A DNA stretch of 33,872 bases from Patescibacteria group bacterium (GTDB lineage: Bacteria > Patescibacteriota > Minisyncoccia > JAHIHE01), in NCBI GenBank assembly GCA_018896765.1, contig JAHILZ010000055.1:1-33872 (forward strand). Direction: 5' to 3'. How positions within the stretch are numbered: the first letter of the stretch is position 1; each line of letters opens with the position of its first letter. Shown in pieces: positions 7,797-17,505 of the stretch. The notes below the pieces were generated by a model that was not told where the DNA came from, searched no databases, and worked only from the letters and a program-made list of their open reading frames with translations. The position numbers and the translations under genes were made by a program.

Positions 7797-7812
7797 TTTA
7801 TTTAAACAACAC

Positions 7813-10770
7813 ATGAAATCACCAATTTTAAATTCACCGTATTTTGAACCCAGTCGTCATTTTAAAGCTGACGAGCGCGGCCTAACCGAAGATATAATCG
7901 AAAGTCGCCGGCCAAGCAGTTTTTATATTCCCGTTCCTCGCGCCAAGACGAAACAAAAAAAGATGGAATTTAACACTGCTGAAGGCGCTTTTGGCAGTGA
8001 ATTGCAAAAAGAAAACGAATTTATCAATAAACTTCGCGCGAAAATAAAAAATTGGCGCGCGAACGGATACGCCGGAATTACAAAAACATCTCGCGATTTA
8101 CTTTCTTATTGGCAAGATGACACAAGAGAAAATAAGCTTTTCTTTTGCCAAATTGAGGCGCTTGAGACTCTTATTTATATAAATGAAGTGGCCGAAAAAG
8201 CCGGCGAAAGCTGGATTATCAGCGAGCTTAAAAAAGTCTCTGCGGAAGCGAACACGGGTCTTTATCGTTTGGCTTTCAAAATGGCAACCGGATCGGGAAA
8301 GACGGTTGTGATGGCAATGATTATCGCTTATAACACACTAAATAAAATTCGCTATCCTATGGACACTAGATTTACTGATACTTTTGCTATTATCACTCCC
8401 GGCATTACTATTCGCGATAGATTAAATGTTCTTTTGCCAAACGATTCAAAAAATTATTACAAAGAAAGGGCGGTTGTTCCATCTCAAGATTTTGATTTAT
8501 TGCAACAGGCAAATATTTTTATAACAAATTTTCATCAATTGGAACAAAGACAAAATTCGCGGTTTCAAGTTGGCGGAGTTATGAAAGCGGCCGGACTTTT
8601 AAAAAACGAGGCGATGAAAGAAAGCCCGGGTGCTATGGTCAATCGCGCGTTTAAAAGTATTTTAAGCAAGTCGCGCATTTTAGTAATCAACGACGAAGCC
8701 CATCATTGTTATCGCGAAAAACCGATGGAAGAAAAACTTGACGGCGAAGATAGAAAAGAAGCGGACGAAAATAACAAAGCCGCTCGTGTGTGGCTGAGCG
8801 GGCTGGAAGCGCTATCTAAAAAAATGTCGGTCAATGCGGTAATTGATTTATCCGCCACGCCTTATTTTCTCCGCGGTTCGGGGTATCAAGAGGGCACAAT
8901 GTTTCCATGGACTATTTATGATTTTTCATTATTAGACGCTTTGGAATGCGGAGTAGTAAAAATTCCGCGATTGCCTGTCGAGTCTGACACAGTATCAAAA
9001 GACGATATTCCGGAATTTCGCAATCTTTGGCTTCATGTTTCCGACGCGCTGCCCAAAAAAGGAATGAAAACCGGCGGCAAAGATTATTTATCCGCCAATG
9101 TGCTGCCGAAAACTCTTCAAGAAGCGCTAATGTCGCTGTATGGCAATTATGAAGAAAAATATTATCGGCGTTATGAGGAAGAAAAAAATAAAAATCAAAC
9201 TGTAATGCCGCCGGTAATGATTATTGTGTGCAATAATACGGCAGTTTCCGAATTGATTTATCGTTGGATCGCCGGATTTGAACGCGAGACCCCAAGCGGA
9301 AAGATAAAAATTGAAGAAGGTAATTTGAAAATTTTTAGAAATGAAGACGGCGCGCGTTTTTTTGACAAACCCAATACCCTTATAATCGATAGCCATCAAT
9401 TGGAAAGCGGCGAGAAAATTGATGATAATTTCAAAAAAATATTTAACGCTGAAATTAAAGATTTTCACAAAGAATATAAAAAGCGTTTTCCCGGCCGCGA
9501 AGCTCCGACTGATGAGGAATTGCTCCGCGAGGTTATGAATACTGTCGGCAAGCCCGGCAAACTTGGAGAAAATATCAAATGCGTGGTTTCGGTCTCAATG
9601 CTTACGGAAGGATGGGATGTCAACACAGTTACGCATATTCTTGGTGTTCGCGCTTTTTCCACTCAATTACTCTGCGAGCAGGTTGTCGGCCGCGCGTTGC
9701 GACGGGTTGATTATAGCGTTGATGAATCTACAGGGTTTTTATCCGAAGAATACGCCGAGGTTTATGGCGTGCCTTTTAGTTTTTTGAAAGTAGGCGGCAA
9801 GACGGCGCCAAAATCTCCAAAAATTATTCATCGCGTTCATGCGCTGCCGGATCGCGAACAATACGAAATCACCTATCCGCGCGTAGAAGGTTATCGTTAT
9901 GAATTAAATGAAACTAAATTGGCCGCAAAATTCAGCGAGGAATCAAAAACAATTATTGAAAATGAGCCGACAGAAGTCACTCTTGGCGGCGTAATCGGCG
10001 AGGAGACTTTGGAAACACTGGAAAAAATAAAAGAGCGTCGTGAAGGCGAAGTGATTATGCGTTTATCAAGGGCGCTTCTTAAGCGCTATTATACCGATGC
10101 GGAAGGGGCCGAAAAATACTGGCTTTTTCCCCAATTGCAAAAGATTACGGAGGAATATGTTAAAAAATATGTCGTGTTAAAAGATAGGATGGTTATAGGT
10201 TATCTTACTATGGGAGAATATTTTTCCGGCGCGCTTACCAAGATTCAGCAAGCGATTATTTTTGAAAATTTGGAGCATCAAAAAGACAAACAACTTCTGC
10301 CGATTCTTGCGCCTTACGATACAATCGGCTCTACTCGTTATATTGATTTTTTGACGACAAAAGAAGTCAGAGAAACGATAAAAAGCCATATCAATTATGT
10401 CGTGGCGGATACTGAAGAATGGGAGCAAGGCGTTGCCAAAAAACTGGAACAAATGCCCAAAGTTTTAGCGTATGTTAAAAATCAAAATATGGGTTTTTCC
10501 ATTCCTTACGAGCATCAAGGCGTGGCTCATCAATATTTGCCGGATTTTATCGCGATTTTGGAAATGCCGGATAAAAGCAAATTAAATCTGCTTATTGAAG
10601 TAACGGGGAAAAAAGACGATAAGAAAAAAATGAAAATCAAGACTACTCGCGATCTTTGGGCGCCGGCAATCAATAATTTTGGCAAATATGGCAAGTGGGC
10701 GATTTTGGAAGTTCAAGATATTCATGAAACGCAAAATTTGATACACTCTTTAATAAATTTACAAGAATAA
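7813..10770 (+). CDS. Type III-like restriction enzyme, Res subunit
   Basis: A 985-aa SF2 helicase-nuclease. Helicase motifs in order: Walker A ATGSGKT (158-164), DEAH (294-297), SATP (347-350), the TEGWD segment (about 599) and QVVGRALRR (motif VI). Near the C-terminus, YLPDFIAIL followed by LLIEVTGKKDD resembles the PD...E active site of type III Res nucleases. In partnership with the Mod methyltransferase at 12560 it should translocate on, or cleave, unmethylated DNA. Gene order (Res, AlbA_2 ATPase, Mod) is the reverse of classical mod-res operons. It starts 16 nt after DUF2130 and ends 7 nt before the next gene, so all three are likely co-transcribed. Length and motifs show no truncation. 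Confidence 0.93.
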   Translation: MKSPILNSPYFEPSRHFKADERGLTEDIIESRRPSSFYIPVPRAKTKQKKMEFNTAEGAFGSELQKENEFINKLRAKIKNWRANGYAGITKTSRDLLSYWQDDTRENKLFFCQIEALETLIYINEVAEKAGESWIISELKKVSAEANTGLYRLAFKMATGSGKTVVMAMIIAYNTLNKIRYPMDTRFTDTFAIITPGITIRDRLNVLLPNDSKNYYKERAVVPSQDFDLLQQANIFITNFHQLEQRQNSRFQVGGVMKAAGLLKNEAMKESPGAMVNRAFKSILSKSRILVINDEAHHCYREKPMEEKLDGEDRKEADENNKAARVWLSGLEALSKKMSVNAVIDLSATPYFLRGSGYQEGTMFPWTIYDFSLLDALECGVVKIPRLPVESDTVSKDDIPEFRNLWLHVSDALPKKGMKTGGKDYLSANVLPKTLQEALMSLYGNYEEKYYRRYEEEKNKNQTVMPPVMIIVCNNTAVSELIYRWIAGFERETPSGKIKIEEGNLKIFRNEDGARFFDKPNTLIIDSHQLESGEKIDDNFKKIFNAEIKDFHKEYKKRFPGREAPTDEELLREVMNTVGKPGKLGENIKCVVSVSMLTEGWDVNTVTHILGVRAFSTQLLCEQVVGRALRRVDYSVDESTGFLSEEYAEVYGVPFSFLKVGGKTAPKSPKIIHRVHALPDREQYEITYPRVEGYRYELNETKLAAKFSEESKTIIENEPTEVTLGGVIGEETLETLEKIKERREGEVIMRLSRALLKRYYTDAEGAEKYWLFPQLQKITEEYVKKYVVLKDRMVIGYLTMGEYFSGALTKIQQAIIFENLEHQKDKQLLPILAPYDTIGSTRYIDFLTTKEVRETIKSHINYVVADTEEWEQGVAKKLEQMPKVLAYVKNQNMGFSIPYEHQGVAHQYLPDFIAILEMPDKSKLNLLIEVTGKKDDKKKMKIKTTRDLWAPAINNFGKYGKWAILEVQDIHETQNLIHSLINLQE

Positions 10771-10777
10771 GTTTTAT

Positions 10778-12406
10778 ATGGTTAAAACAACAGAGGAACA
10801 ATTTAAAAAATGGTTAGAAACGCCTGAGGAAGGATTGAATTTAGAATTTAAAAAAGCTGAAAATAATTTTAATAAATCAAAAGATTTGCCTGACTATTGC
10901 GCTGCTTTGGCGAACGAAAGGGGTGGTAAATTGATTTTAGGTGTTACCAATGATAGGATTGTGACTGGTACAAGAGTTTTTTCTGGAACAGTCCAGACAC
11001 TGCCAAATGACCTTATGCAGTTGATAGGAATCAGAATTGATATTGAAGAATTCTTTTATGAAGGCGAACGAGTTTTAATTTTTCATATTCCCAGCCGTCC
11101 GATTGGCAAGGCCATTAAATCAAATAAGGTTTATTGGATGCGAGCCGGCAGTTCGTTGGTTCCAATGGACGAAGAAACGCTTAAAAATATCTTTAATGAA
11201 AATATAGTTGATTTTTCAAGTCAAATAGTCCATGGCATGATTCTTGCGGATATTAGTGGCGAGGCAATAGATATTTTTCGGAACAAATGGGCGAAAAAAC
11301 AAAACCAATCGAAATATCTTGAATTTTCTGACGAGAAAACTTTGCGCGAAGTTGGTTTGATGGATGAAAATAATGGCATAACATACGCCGCATTGATTTT
11401 GTTTGGAAATAAAAATAAAATAGATCAATTCCTTCCTTGCGCGGAAATAAGCTATGAATGGCGAATGTCTAATACGATAAAACATGATTTCCGTGCTAAT
11501 TGGCGCGAACCGTTTTTTAAAGTTTACGATGCTATCTGGCAGGAAACTAATAATAGAAATATCAGATTTCCTTATCAAGAAGGTTTCGTTCAACGAGAAA
11601 TATTGGCTTTTTCTGAAAAAGTAATTCGTGAAGCGGTTTTAAATGCTGTGGCCCACAGGGATTATTCAATTCAAAACGGCTGGATTTTCATAAAAGCATC
11701 TCCATATGAATATAAAATCGAAAGTCCTGGCGGTTTTTTGCCCGGTATAACGGAGGACAATGCTATAGATCGTCGTGCAACAAGAAATAGGCTTATTTGT
11801 GAAATTTTTGAAAAAGCAGGTTTAGTGGAACGCTCTGGCCAAGGAATTGATCTTATCTTTGAGATTACAATCAGAGAAGGAAAGGGCCTCCCGAGTTTTA
11901 AGGGTACGGATAATTATCGAGTAGTTATTAATATTCCAGCCGAAGTAAAAGATTTTGGCCTTGTTAAATTTATTGAAAAGATAGCAAACGAAAAACAGCT
12001 TAACTTTTCTACAGAAGAAATTATTAAATTGGAAAGGATAAAAGAAAATGGAAAAATAAAAGGAAACAAGTTTATCAAGAAATTTTTAAGTCTCGGAATT
12101 ATTGAAAAAGTAGGAAAAACAAATGATTCATCATATATGTTATCGCATAGATATTATATTAATGAAGGAAAATCCGGCATTTATACTCGGATAGTCGGCC
12201 TGTCAAGGGAAGAGAAGAAGCAGCTTATTCTTAAGCATATTCAAAAAAATAAAAAAGGATATGCTAAGGATTTTAAAGATGTATTTTCGGAGCTTAAGCC
12301 AAAAGATGTGTCAAATTTTTTACAGGAACTGAAAAATGAAGGGAAAATAATTCATAAGGGGTCTGATAGGAGCGGATATTGGGAAATCCAAACTAGCAGT
12401 AATTAG
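10778..12406 (+). CDS. AlbA_2/Schlafen-type ATP-binding protein
   Basis: A 542-aa protein with an N-terminal AlbA_2 (Schlafen-like) domain: LEFKKA at about 22, then YCAALANERGGKLILGVTN. A GHKL-type ATP-binding region follows near residues 285-365 (REAVLNAVAHRDYS, then VERSGQGIDLIFE). The C-terminal about 150 residues look like winged-helix repeats (EEIIKLERIKENGKIKGNKFIKKFL; LSREEKKQLILKHI). Such proteins are often called transcriptional regulators and frequently occur inside R-M and other defence loci; Schlafen-type AlbA domains may also act as nucleases. Only 7 nt separate it from Res, so it is part of the R-M operon. Its role here could be control or a second effector, and the sequence does not decide. 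Confidence 0.85.
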   Translation: MVKTTEEQFKKWLETPEEGLNLEFKKAENNFNKSKDLPDYCAALANERGGKLILGVTNDRIVTGTRVFSGTVQTLPNDLMQLIGIRIDIEEFFYEGERVLIFHIPSRPIGKAIKSNKVYWMRAGSSLVPMDEETLKNIFNENIVDFSSQIVHGMILADISGEAIDIFRNKWAKKQNQSKYLEFSDEKTLREVGLMDENNGITYAALILFGNKNKIDQFLPCAEISYEWRMSNTIKHDFRANWREPFFKVYDAIWQETNNRNIRFPYQEGFVQREILAFSEKVIREAVLNAVAHRDYSIQNGWIFIKASPYEYKIESPGGFLPGITEDNAIDRRATRNRLICEIFEKAGLVERSGQGIDLIFEITIREGKGLPSFKGTDNYRVVINIPAEVKDFGLVKFIEKIANEKQLNFSTEEIIKLERIKENGKIKGNKFIKKFLSLGIIEKVGKTNDSSYMLSHRYYINEGKSGIYTRIVGLSREEKKQLILKHIQKNKKGYAKDFKDVFSELKPKDVSNFLQELKNEGKIIHKGSDRSGYWEIQTSSN

Positions 12407-12428
12407 CAGTAATTTAGATGTAATTTTA

Positions 12429-12446
12429 ATAACAAACGCTTGTTAT
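12429..12446. promoter_or_regulatory. Inverted repeat upstream of mod
   Basis: Perfect 7-bp arms ATAACAA and TTGTTAT around ACGC, inside the 153-bp gap before the methyltransferase gene. The gap also holds an imperfect direct repeat (TTAGATGTAA at about 12414 and 12467). This is the only sizeable gap in the R-M operon, so separate control of mod, as in controller-type R-M regulation, is plausible. Confidence 0.45.
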
Positions 12447-12559
12447 AAAGGAAAACCGGTTATTAAATTAGATGTAAATATAACAAATCATCAATGGTTA
12501 TAAAATGATAATTTTAATGTTTTTTATAAATAAACCTATAAAATAATTTTTTAATAATT

Positions 12560-15043
12560 ATGCCGAGAAAAAAAATAATACTGCCGGTAACCGCCGCATC
12601 GGTTAAATCATATAAACACAAAAATAAGCGTGTCCGTATTCCGACACAAGAAGAATCAATCAAACTTTCGGCGCGTGAAAAACAACCGGTTAAAACAAAA
12701 TATGATTATGATCCGTCGCTGGATCCGCAATTGATTTGGGCCGGCAAGAAAGAGCAAGGCGCGGAATTGGCCGTGCCGACCGTGCCGATTTATGTGCAGG
12801 AAAAAATCGCGCCGGAGGCGATCATCGCGCGCCTGAAGCAGGGGACAAAAGAAGAAACCCAGTATTCTCTTTTTGGCGAGACCGCGCAGGAGCAATTTGA
12901 TAAAACAATAGAGTTTTATAAGCACGAGGACAATTGGCAAAATCGAATGATTCTGGGCGATTCGCTTTTAGTAATGAATAGCTTGCTTGAAAAAGAAGGT
13001 ATGCGCGGACGGGTGCAGACGATTTACATTGATCCTCCATACGGAATTAAGTTTGGTTCTAATTGGCAAGTTTCCACGAGAAAACGGGATGTTAAAGATA
13101 ATAAGTTGGAGGATTTTATTCGCCAGCCGGAGCAAGTCAAGGCGTTTCGCGATACTTGGGAGTTGGGTATTCATTCTTATCTTTCCTATTTGCGGGATCG
13201 CCTTTTGGTCGCCCGCGAGCTTCTTACTGAAAGCGGAAGTTGTTTTGTGCAGATAAGCGATGAAAATGTGCATTTGGTCAGGAATTTAATGGATGAGGTA
13301 TTTGGAAGTAATAATTTTGTAAGTCAAATTACATTAAAACGGGCTTCGGTTATGTTTACTAAAAAATATATAAAAAGCGATGTTTATTATGTTGTTTGGT
13401 TTGCAAAAGACATTGATCATTTGAAGTATCGCCAAATATACAAAGAACAAACCTTACAAGAATTTGCGGATAGCTCAGGTTCACATTTGTGGTTTGAGGA
13501 AGCAAATACAAAACAATGTACTAAAGCAACGCCAGAACAAAGGAAAAACATCGAAAAATATTTAAAAAATAATCCATCCCTAATTCCATTTTCGACACTT
13601 GGATTGAATGCCCAGGGCATAGAAAAACAAAAACCTTTTAATTTTAAAGGGAAAGATTATTTTCCTCCAAAGGGGACTCAGTGGAAAAGCTCCTATATTG
13701 GCTTACAAAAATTGGTTGGTATCGGAAGACTAATTGTCGAAGGAAATAATATTAGATATAAATATTACCACAAAGATTATCCTGTTAGTGAAATGGGGAA
13801 TTATTGGGAATCAATAGGCGCACCGGGAGATAAAATATATGTTGTTCAAACAAGCGAAGAAATTAATCGGCGTTGTATTTTATTAACAACCGATCCGGGT
13901 GATTTGGTTTTAGACCCGACTTGCGGCTCTGGCACAACGGCTTTTGTCGCCGAGCAATGGGGTAGGCGCTGGATTACGATTGATACCTCTCGCGTTTCTT
14001 TGGCTCTGGCGCGCACGCGATTGATGACGGCAAAATTTTCATGCTATAAACTTAAAGATAGGCATAGTGTTTCGGCTGGATTTGAATATAAAACCGTGCC
14101 GCACGTGACACTTAAATCCCTCGCCAATGATGAGTCGGCGGAGCGGGAAGTTTTGTATGATCAGCCGTTTGAAAATAAAGATATTGTTCGCGTGTCTGGT
14201 CCGTTCACGGTTGAATCTCTTTCGCCGCATCGAGTTTCCGACGCGCAAGAAATGTTATCTTCCGAGCGATTTGTGGAAACGGTTGTCAGCAATCTTTTGA
14301 AATCAGGTGTGCAAACCGGCCAAAAAGGCGCGCGAGTGGAATTTGTGAATTTGGATATTTTGCCGAGCGGCCCGGAAGTGCAGGCAATCGGGGAATACAA
14401 AACTAACAACGGATTAAAAAAAGTCGCGGTTTCTATTGGCCCGGAATTTGGCAGTATAGACGATGATTTTGTCCGCGATGCGGCTGCTGTCGCCAAAAAA
14501 TTTGCCGATCTTCTCGTGGTTGCCGCCACATCCTTTGAAGCGTCGGCGTTTTCCGAGCCGACACAAGTCAATGGTTTGCAAATAATGAAAGTAAAAATTA
14601 ACCCCGATTTATCTATGGGGGATTTGCTTAAAAAAACTGGCTCCTGCAATTTGTTTATCGCCTTTGGTGAGCCGGAAGTGAAAGTTAAAGAAACAAAAGA
14701 CAGCGTGACGGTGGAAATTGTCGGCGTGGATATTTATGATCCAGTAAAAATTGAAATTCGTTCTAGTGGCTCTGGCGACCCGGAGCACGAAATCGCCGCA
14801 TGGTTTATTGATACCAATTACAGCGGCGAGGCGTTTTTTGTAACTCATGCCTATTTCTTGGGCGCTAATAAGCCGTATGAGAAATTAAAAAAAGCGTTGA
14901 AAGCCGATATTGACGAGGCTGCGTGGGAAGAATTATATTCGACAATTTCCCGGCCGTTTTCAAAACCAAAAACCGGCAAAATCGCCGTGAAAGTTATCAA
15001 TCATTATGGCGATGAAGTTATGAAAATTATTGAAATTAAATAG
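12560..15043 (+). CDS. Type III-like N6-adenine DNA methyltransferase (Mod)
   Basis: An 827-aa site-specific methyltransferase. Motif IV TIYIDPPYG comes first (DPPY at 158-161), and the SAM-binding motif I LDPTCGSGTTAFVAEQW follows near 455. That order defines the beta class used by type III Mod subunits. The region between probably includes target recognition. The C-terminal about 300 residues have no motif I recognise but are common in large Mod proteins paired with Res of this type. It would methylate the host sites that Res recognises. A 153-bp AT-rich gap with an inverted repeat precedes it, and Shedu follows after 32 nt. The ATG at 12560 has little Shine-Dalgarno signal, as for many genes here. 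Confidence 0.93.
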   Translation: MPRKKIILPVTAASVKSYKHKNKRVRIPTQEESIKLSAREKQPVKTKYDYDPSLDPQLIWAGKKEQGAELAVPTVPIYVQEKIAPEAIIARLKQGTKEETQYSLFGETAQEQFDKTIEFYKHEDNWQNRMILGDSLLVMNSLLEKEGMRGRVQTIYIDPPYGIKFGSNWQVSTRKRDVKDNKLEDFIRQPEQVKAFRDTWELGIHSYLSYLRDRLLVARELLTESGSCFVQISDENVHLVRNLMDEVFGSNNFVSQITLKRASVMFTKKYIKSDVYYVVWFAKDIDHLKYRQIYKEQTLQEFADSSGSHLWFEEANTKQCTKATPEQRKNIEKYLKNNPSLIPFSTLGLNAQGIEKQKPFNFKGKDYFPPKGTQWKSSYIGLQKLVGIGRLIVEGNNIRYKYYHKDYPVSEMGNYWESIGAPGDKIYVVQTSEEINRRCILLTTDPGDLVLDPTCGSGTTAFVAEQWGRRWITIDTSRVSLALARTRLMTAKFSCYKLKDRHSVSAGFEYKTVPHVTLKSLANDESAEREVLYDQPFENKDIVRVSGPFTVESLSPHRVSDAQEMLSSERFVETVVSNLLKSGVQTGQKGARVEFVNLDILPSGPEVQAIGEYKTNNGLKKVAVSIGPEFGSIDDDFVRDAAAVAKKFADLLVVAATSFEASAFSEPTQVNGLQIMKVKINPDLSMGDLLKKTGSCNLFIAFGEPEVKVKETKDSVTVEIVGVDIYDPVKIEIRSSGSGDPEHEIAAWFIDTNYSGEAFFVTHAYFLGANKPYEKLKKALKADIDEAAWEELYSTISRPFSKPKTGKIAVKVINHYGDEVMKIIEIK

Positions 15044-15075
15044 GCAGTGCGCCAAAACTAAATGAATTACAACTT

Positions 15076-16137
15076 ATGAATGCTCAAGATTTCTATAATT
15101 TAAAAGTAAAAAAAGCAAAAAACTTTGGTTTTCCCGATCCAATTTTTATTAATGCGGAAAAGTTATCGGATAGAACGAGGGTTATTTATTTAGTAGAAAT
15201 ACAAGCAACTCATATTTATAATAGTAAGACTCAAAAGACACATCACTATGCTTTAAAATTTTCAAAGTTTAAAAAGATAAAACAGGAGCCATTTTGGGAA
15301 GAAGAAAATCTTATTAGTAATTCAGGATTCACAATTTCTGATCGTCCATCAATAGAAAAACTGGCCGCATATATCAAAGCAAACGAGGCACTATTAGACA
15401 TAGATATTTTATCAAAGGATTATACTTCAGCTATTTTGACAAACGATAAAGTGATAATTGATTTAGTTAGGCAAATTTTGCAATCTGAAAAAAACAAGGA
15501 AACGATATACCAGCTTTTAAAAGAGCAGTACCCGGAGTTAGATAAAAAAATATTAACTTTTAAGTTAGTACAGGCAAGAAAAATAGCGCTTGGGGAATTT
15601 AAAAATTCGCTTGCCGACTTGCAGAAAAAAGAACGAGACTATTGGCAACCGTTTCTAGAAAAAAACCGCTGGATGTTTGGCTTATCTTATTTTGTCTTAC
15701 TCGATGAAAGCAGGATTGATTTATGGGATACGGCAGACTATCTTTTTGAGTCCGAGGATGGTTTTATAGATATTGCTGAGATTAAACATCCGCATATTGA
15801 TTTTTGGCAAAAAGATTCTGCCGGAAATTATAAAAAATATAGGAATTTTCTTCAACATAGCGAAGAATTAAAAGGCGCTATTGTTCAGGCCACAAATTAT
15901 ATTTTTCAAGTTGAAAAAAAATTTTCTGATCCAGATTGGTGCAGAAAAAATAAATGCGAAACACCCGTAAAACCAAAATGTACTGTAATTTTAGGTAGAT
16001 CGGATGGTTGGAAAATAGAGGAAAAAACGGCTTTTCGATTATTGAATGATAGTTTGCACGGTATTGAAGTTATTACTTTTGATCATTTATATAATCGAGC
16101 ATCGAAAGTGCTGGCTAGTCTTGAAAAAGAAGTCTAA
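15076..16137 (+). CDS. Shedu-like DUF4263 nuclease
   Basis: A 353-aa protein whose C-terminal half matches the Shedu/SduA DUF4263 pattern. WQPFLEKNRWMFG begins the domain near residue 192. ESRIDLWDTADYLFES supplies the acidic residues, FIDIAEIKHPH gives the E-x-K of a PD-(D/E)xK site (about 235-237), and CTVILGRSDGW follows. Shedu is a single-gene anti-phage nuclease. The N-terminal 180 residues are variable between members and here have no recognisable domain. It sits 32 nt after mod with no clear promoter, so it may be expressed with the R-M genes. Whether it works alone or as a nuclease partner of that system cannot be told from sequence. Confidence 0.85.
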   Translation: MNAQDFYNLKVKKAKNFGFPDPIFINAEKLSDRTRVIYLVEIQATHIYNSKTQKTHHYALKFSKFKKIKQEPFWEEENLISNSGFTISDRPSIEKLAAYIKANEALLDIDILSKDYTSAILTNDKVIIDLVRQILQSEKNKETIYQLLKEQYPELDKKILTFKLVQARKIALGEFKNSLADLQKKERDYWQPFLEKNRWMFGLSYFVLLDESRIDLWDTADYLFESEDGFIDIAEIKHPHIDFWQKDSAGNYKKYRNFLQHSEELKGAIVQATNYIFQVEKKFSDPDWCRKNKCETPVKPKCTVILGRSDGWKIEEKTAFRLLNDSLHGIEVITFDHLYNRASKVLASLEKEV

Positions 16138-16156
16138 TAAAAAAATCCATATTTAT

Positions 16157-16185
16157 TTGCCTTTTTGTAGCAAAATTGTTATACT
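16157..16185 (+). promoter_or_regulatory. Promoter of the small-ORF/protease pair
   Basis: TTGCCT (16157-16162), exactly 17 bp, then TATACT (16180-16185), ending 20 bp before the ATG at 16206. It separates this two-gene unit from the R-M/Shedu operon. Confidence 0.65.
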
Positions 16186-16205
16186 TAAATTATAAATAAT
16201 CTCCT

Positions 16206-16442
16206 ATGATTAAAAAAATAAGTCAAAAAAGTATAATTAGCAAGGTCGCACCAAAGCGCATTTTAGAACAAAATGCCCTCGCTTTTAAGACTTACGATAC
16301 TTATAAAAAAACCGCCGATATTATAGAGCGTGCGGAGTTTGCGTCTGGGAAAAGAGTAATTTTCAAATCAGATACTGGCTCCACGCTTAATTTTGAAATC
16401 AATCACTATGGAGCCCACTCAACAACAGCGCAAAAAATTTAA
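16206..16442 (+). CDS. Small basic protein overlapping protease gene
   Basis: A 78-aa, lysine-rich soluble protein with no family I recognise; it has no membrane segment or signal peptide. It opens 20 nt after a good promoter, and its 3' end overlaps the following protease gene by 35 nt in another frame, the arrangement of tightly coupled pairs (antitoxin-toxin or sensor-effector). Residues about 50-70 (KRVIFKSDTGSTLNFEINHYG) are the most structured-looking part. It could be a complete small partner or the truncated start of a larger gene cut by insertion of the protease gene; the promoter and coding character favour a real gene. Confidence 0.6.
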   Translation: MIKKISQKSIISKVAPKRILEQNALAFKTYDTYKKTADIIERAEFASGKRVIFKSDTGSTLNFEINHYGAHSTTAQKI

Positions 16443-17433
16443 GACTGCACAGGACTGGAATGATTATGTCGGTCCTTTACTTCAACCCGGTCAAGGAATA
16501 ACTGGAAAGGATTTATTTGAACTTCGCAAAGCATGTTATCTTGAGATTGAAACGTTGCGAGGTCGTCCACTTTTAATTTATGCGACAAAGTTTTTAGATG
16601 GCGGTCCGCCCGGAATGCCAAATCAAATTGACCTATCTGATGTGGACGGATTTACCGATCTTGTTAATTCTGTTGATGGGGATTGTAAATCCGTTGATGT
16701 GCTTTTACATAGTCCGGGCGGTCGGCCTGATGCAACTGAACGGATTGTTGGGATACTTCGCAATAAATTTCAAGAAGTTAATTTTTTGATTCCGCATTCG
16801 GCTTATTCCGCCGCCACAATGTTGGCCTTGTCCGGTAATGGTATTGTTTTGCACCCGAGCGCAACACTTGGCCCGATTGATCCTCAAGTTGGCGTTCCAA
16901 CAAAAGAAGGTATGATCCGTTTCGTTCCCGCAAAATCAATTTTGAATGGCTTTGCAAAAGCCAAAAAATTTATAAAAGATGAGGGGCCAGAAACTTTACC
17001 TGCCTATATTCCACTAATTGAAAAATATTCACTTGATCTTTTTGAGCTTTGTGAAGATTCCGAAAAATTATCCAAAGAGCTGGTTTCTTCGTGGCTCAAA
17101 AAGTACATGTTTGTAGGTGTAAAAAATAATGGACATAAAATTAAAAAAGTCGCTTTATATTTTTCCGATTACAATACTCACAAAGTTCACTCACGGCCAT
17201 TAACCTCAGATAAACTATCTGATTTTGGTTTGAAACTTGAGGTTGCCGAAAATCCACTTCGCGATTTACTGTGGGAAGCGTATATTTTGCTCAACGGATT
17301 TTTTAATGTTAGTTCGTTTGTAAAATTATACGAATGTGCACACGGCGTATCATGGGGCAAACAATTCCAAATTATGATGGGTCCACCACAAATGCAACCT
17401 CAGCCACGACCTCAATCGCAACCAAAACCTTAA
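16408..17433 (+). CDS. SDH-type ClpP-fold serine protease
   Basis: A 341-aa protein of the serine dehydrogenase proteinase family in the ClpP/crotonase fold. HSPGGRPD (101-108) is the oxyanion-hole segment. PHSAYSAATMLAL (129-141) contains the likely nucleophile S134, and LGPIDPQ (154-160) is the typical family motif. No transmembrane helix is seen, unlike SppA. The tail is low-complexity (PPQMQPQPRPQSQPKP). The ATG at 16408 is preferred over an in-frame TTG at 16393; either overlaps the 78-aa ORF. A strong hairpin terminator follows at 17471. In a defence island, a ClpP-like protease translationally coupled to a small protein suggests an abortive-infection effector, but that is inference. 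Confidence 0.82.
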   Translation: MEPTQQQRKKFKTAQDWNDYVGPLLQPGQGITGKDLFELRKACYLEIETLRGRPLLIYATKFLDGGPPGMPNQIDLSDVDGFTDLVNSVDGDCKSVDVLLHSPGGRPDATERIVGILRNKFQEVNFLIPHSAYSAATMLALSGNGIVLHPSATLGPIDPQVGVPTKEGMIRFVPAKSILNGFAKAKKFIKDEGPETLPAYIPLIEKYSLDLFELCEDSEKLSKELVSSWLKKYMFVGVKNNGHKIKKVALYFSDYNTHKVHSRPLTSDKLSDFGLKLEVAENPLRDLLWEAYILLNGFFNVSSFVKLYECAHGVSWGKQFQIMMGPPQMQPQPRPQSQPKP

Positions 17434-17470
17434 TAATAGTGTTACATAAATTATAGTGACGAGATTAATG

Positions 17471-17505
17471 AATTACCTCATAGTTTTATTGTGAGGTAAT
17501 TTTAG
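17471..17505 (+). terminator. Rho-independent terminator after protease gene
   Basis: A 10-bp perfect stem, AATTACCTCA (17471-17480) with TGAGGTAATT (17492-17501), an 11-nt loop, then TTT. It ends the small-ORF/protease transcript. Confidence 0.75.

Noticed and set aside
14161..14649. 162-codon minus-strand ORF opposite mod
   Set aside because: Shadow of the methyltransferase coding sequence; no start signal or family likeness.
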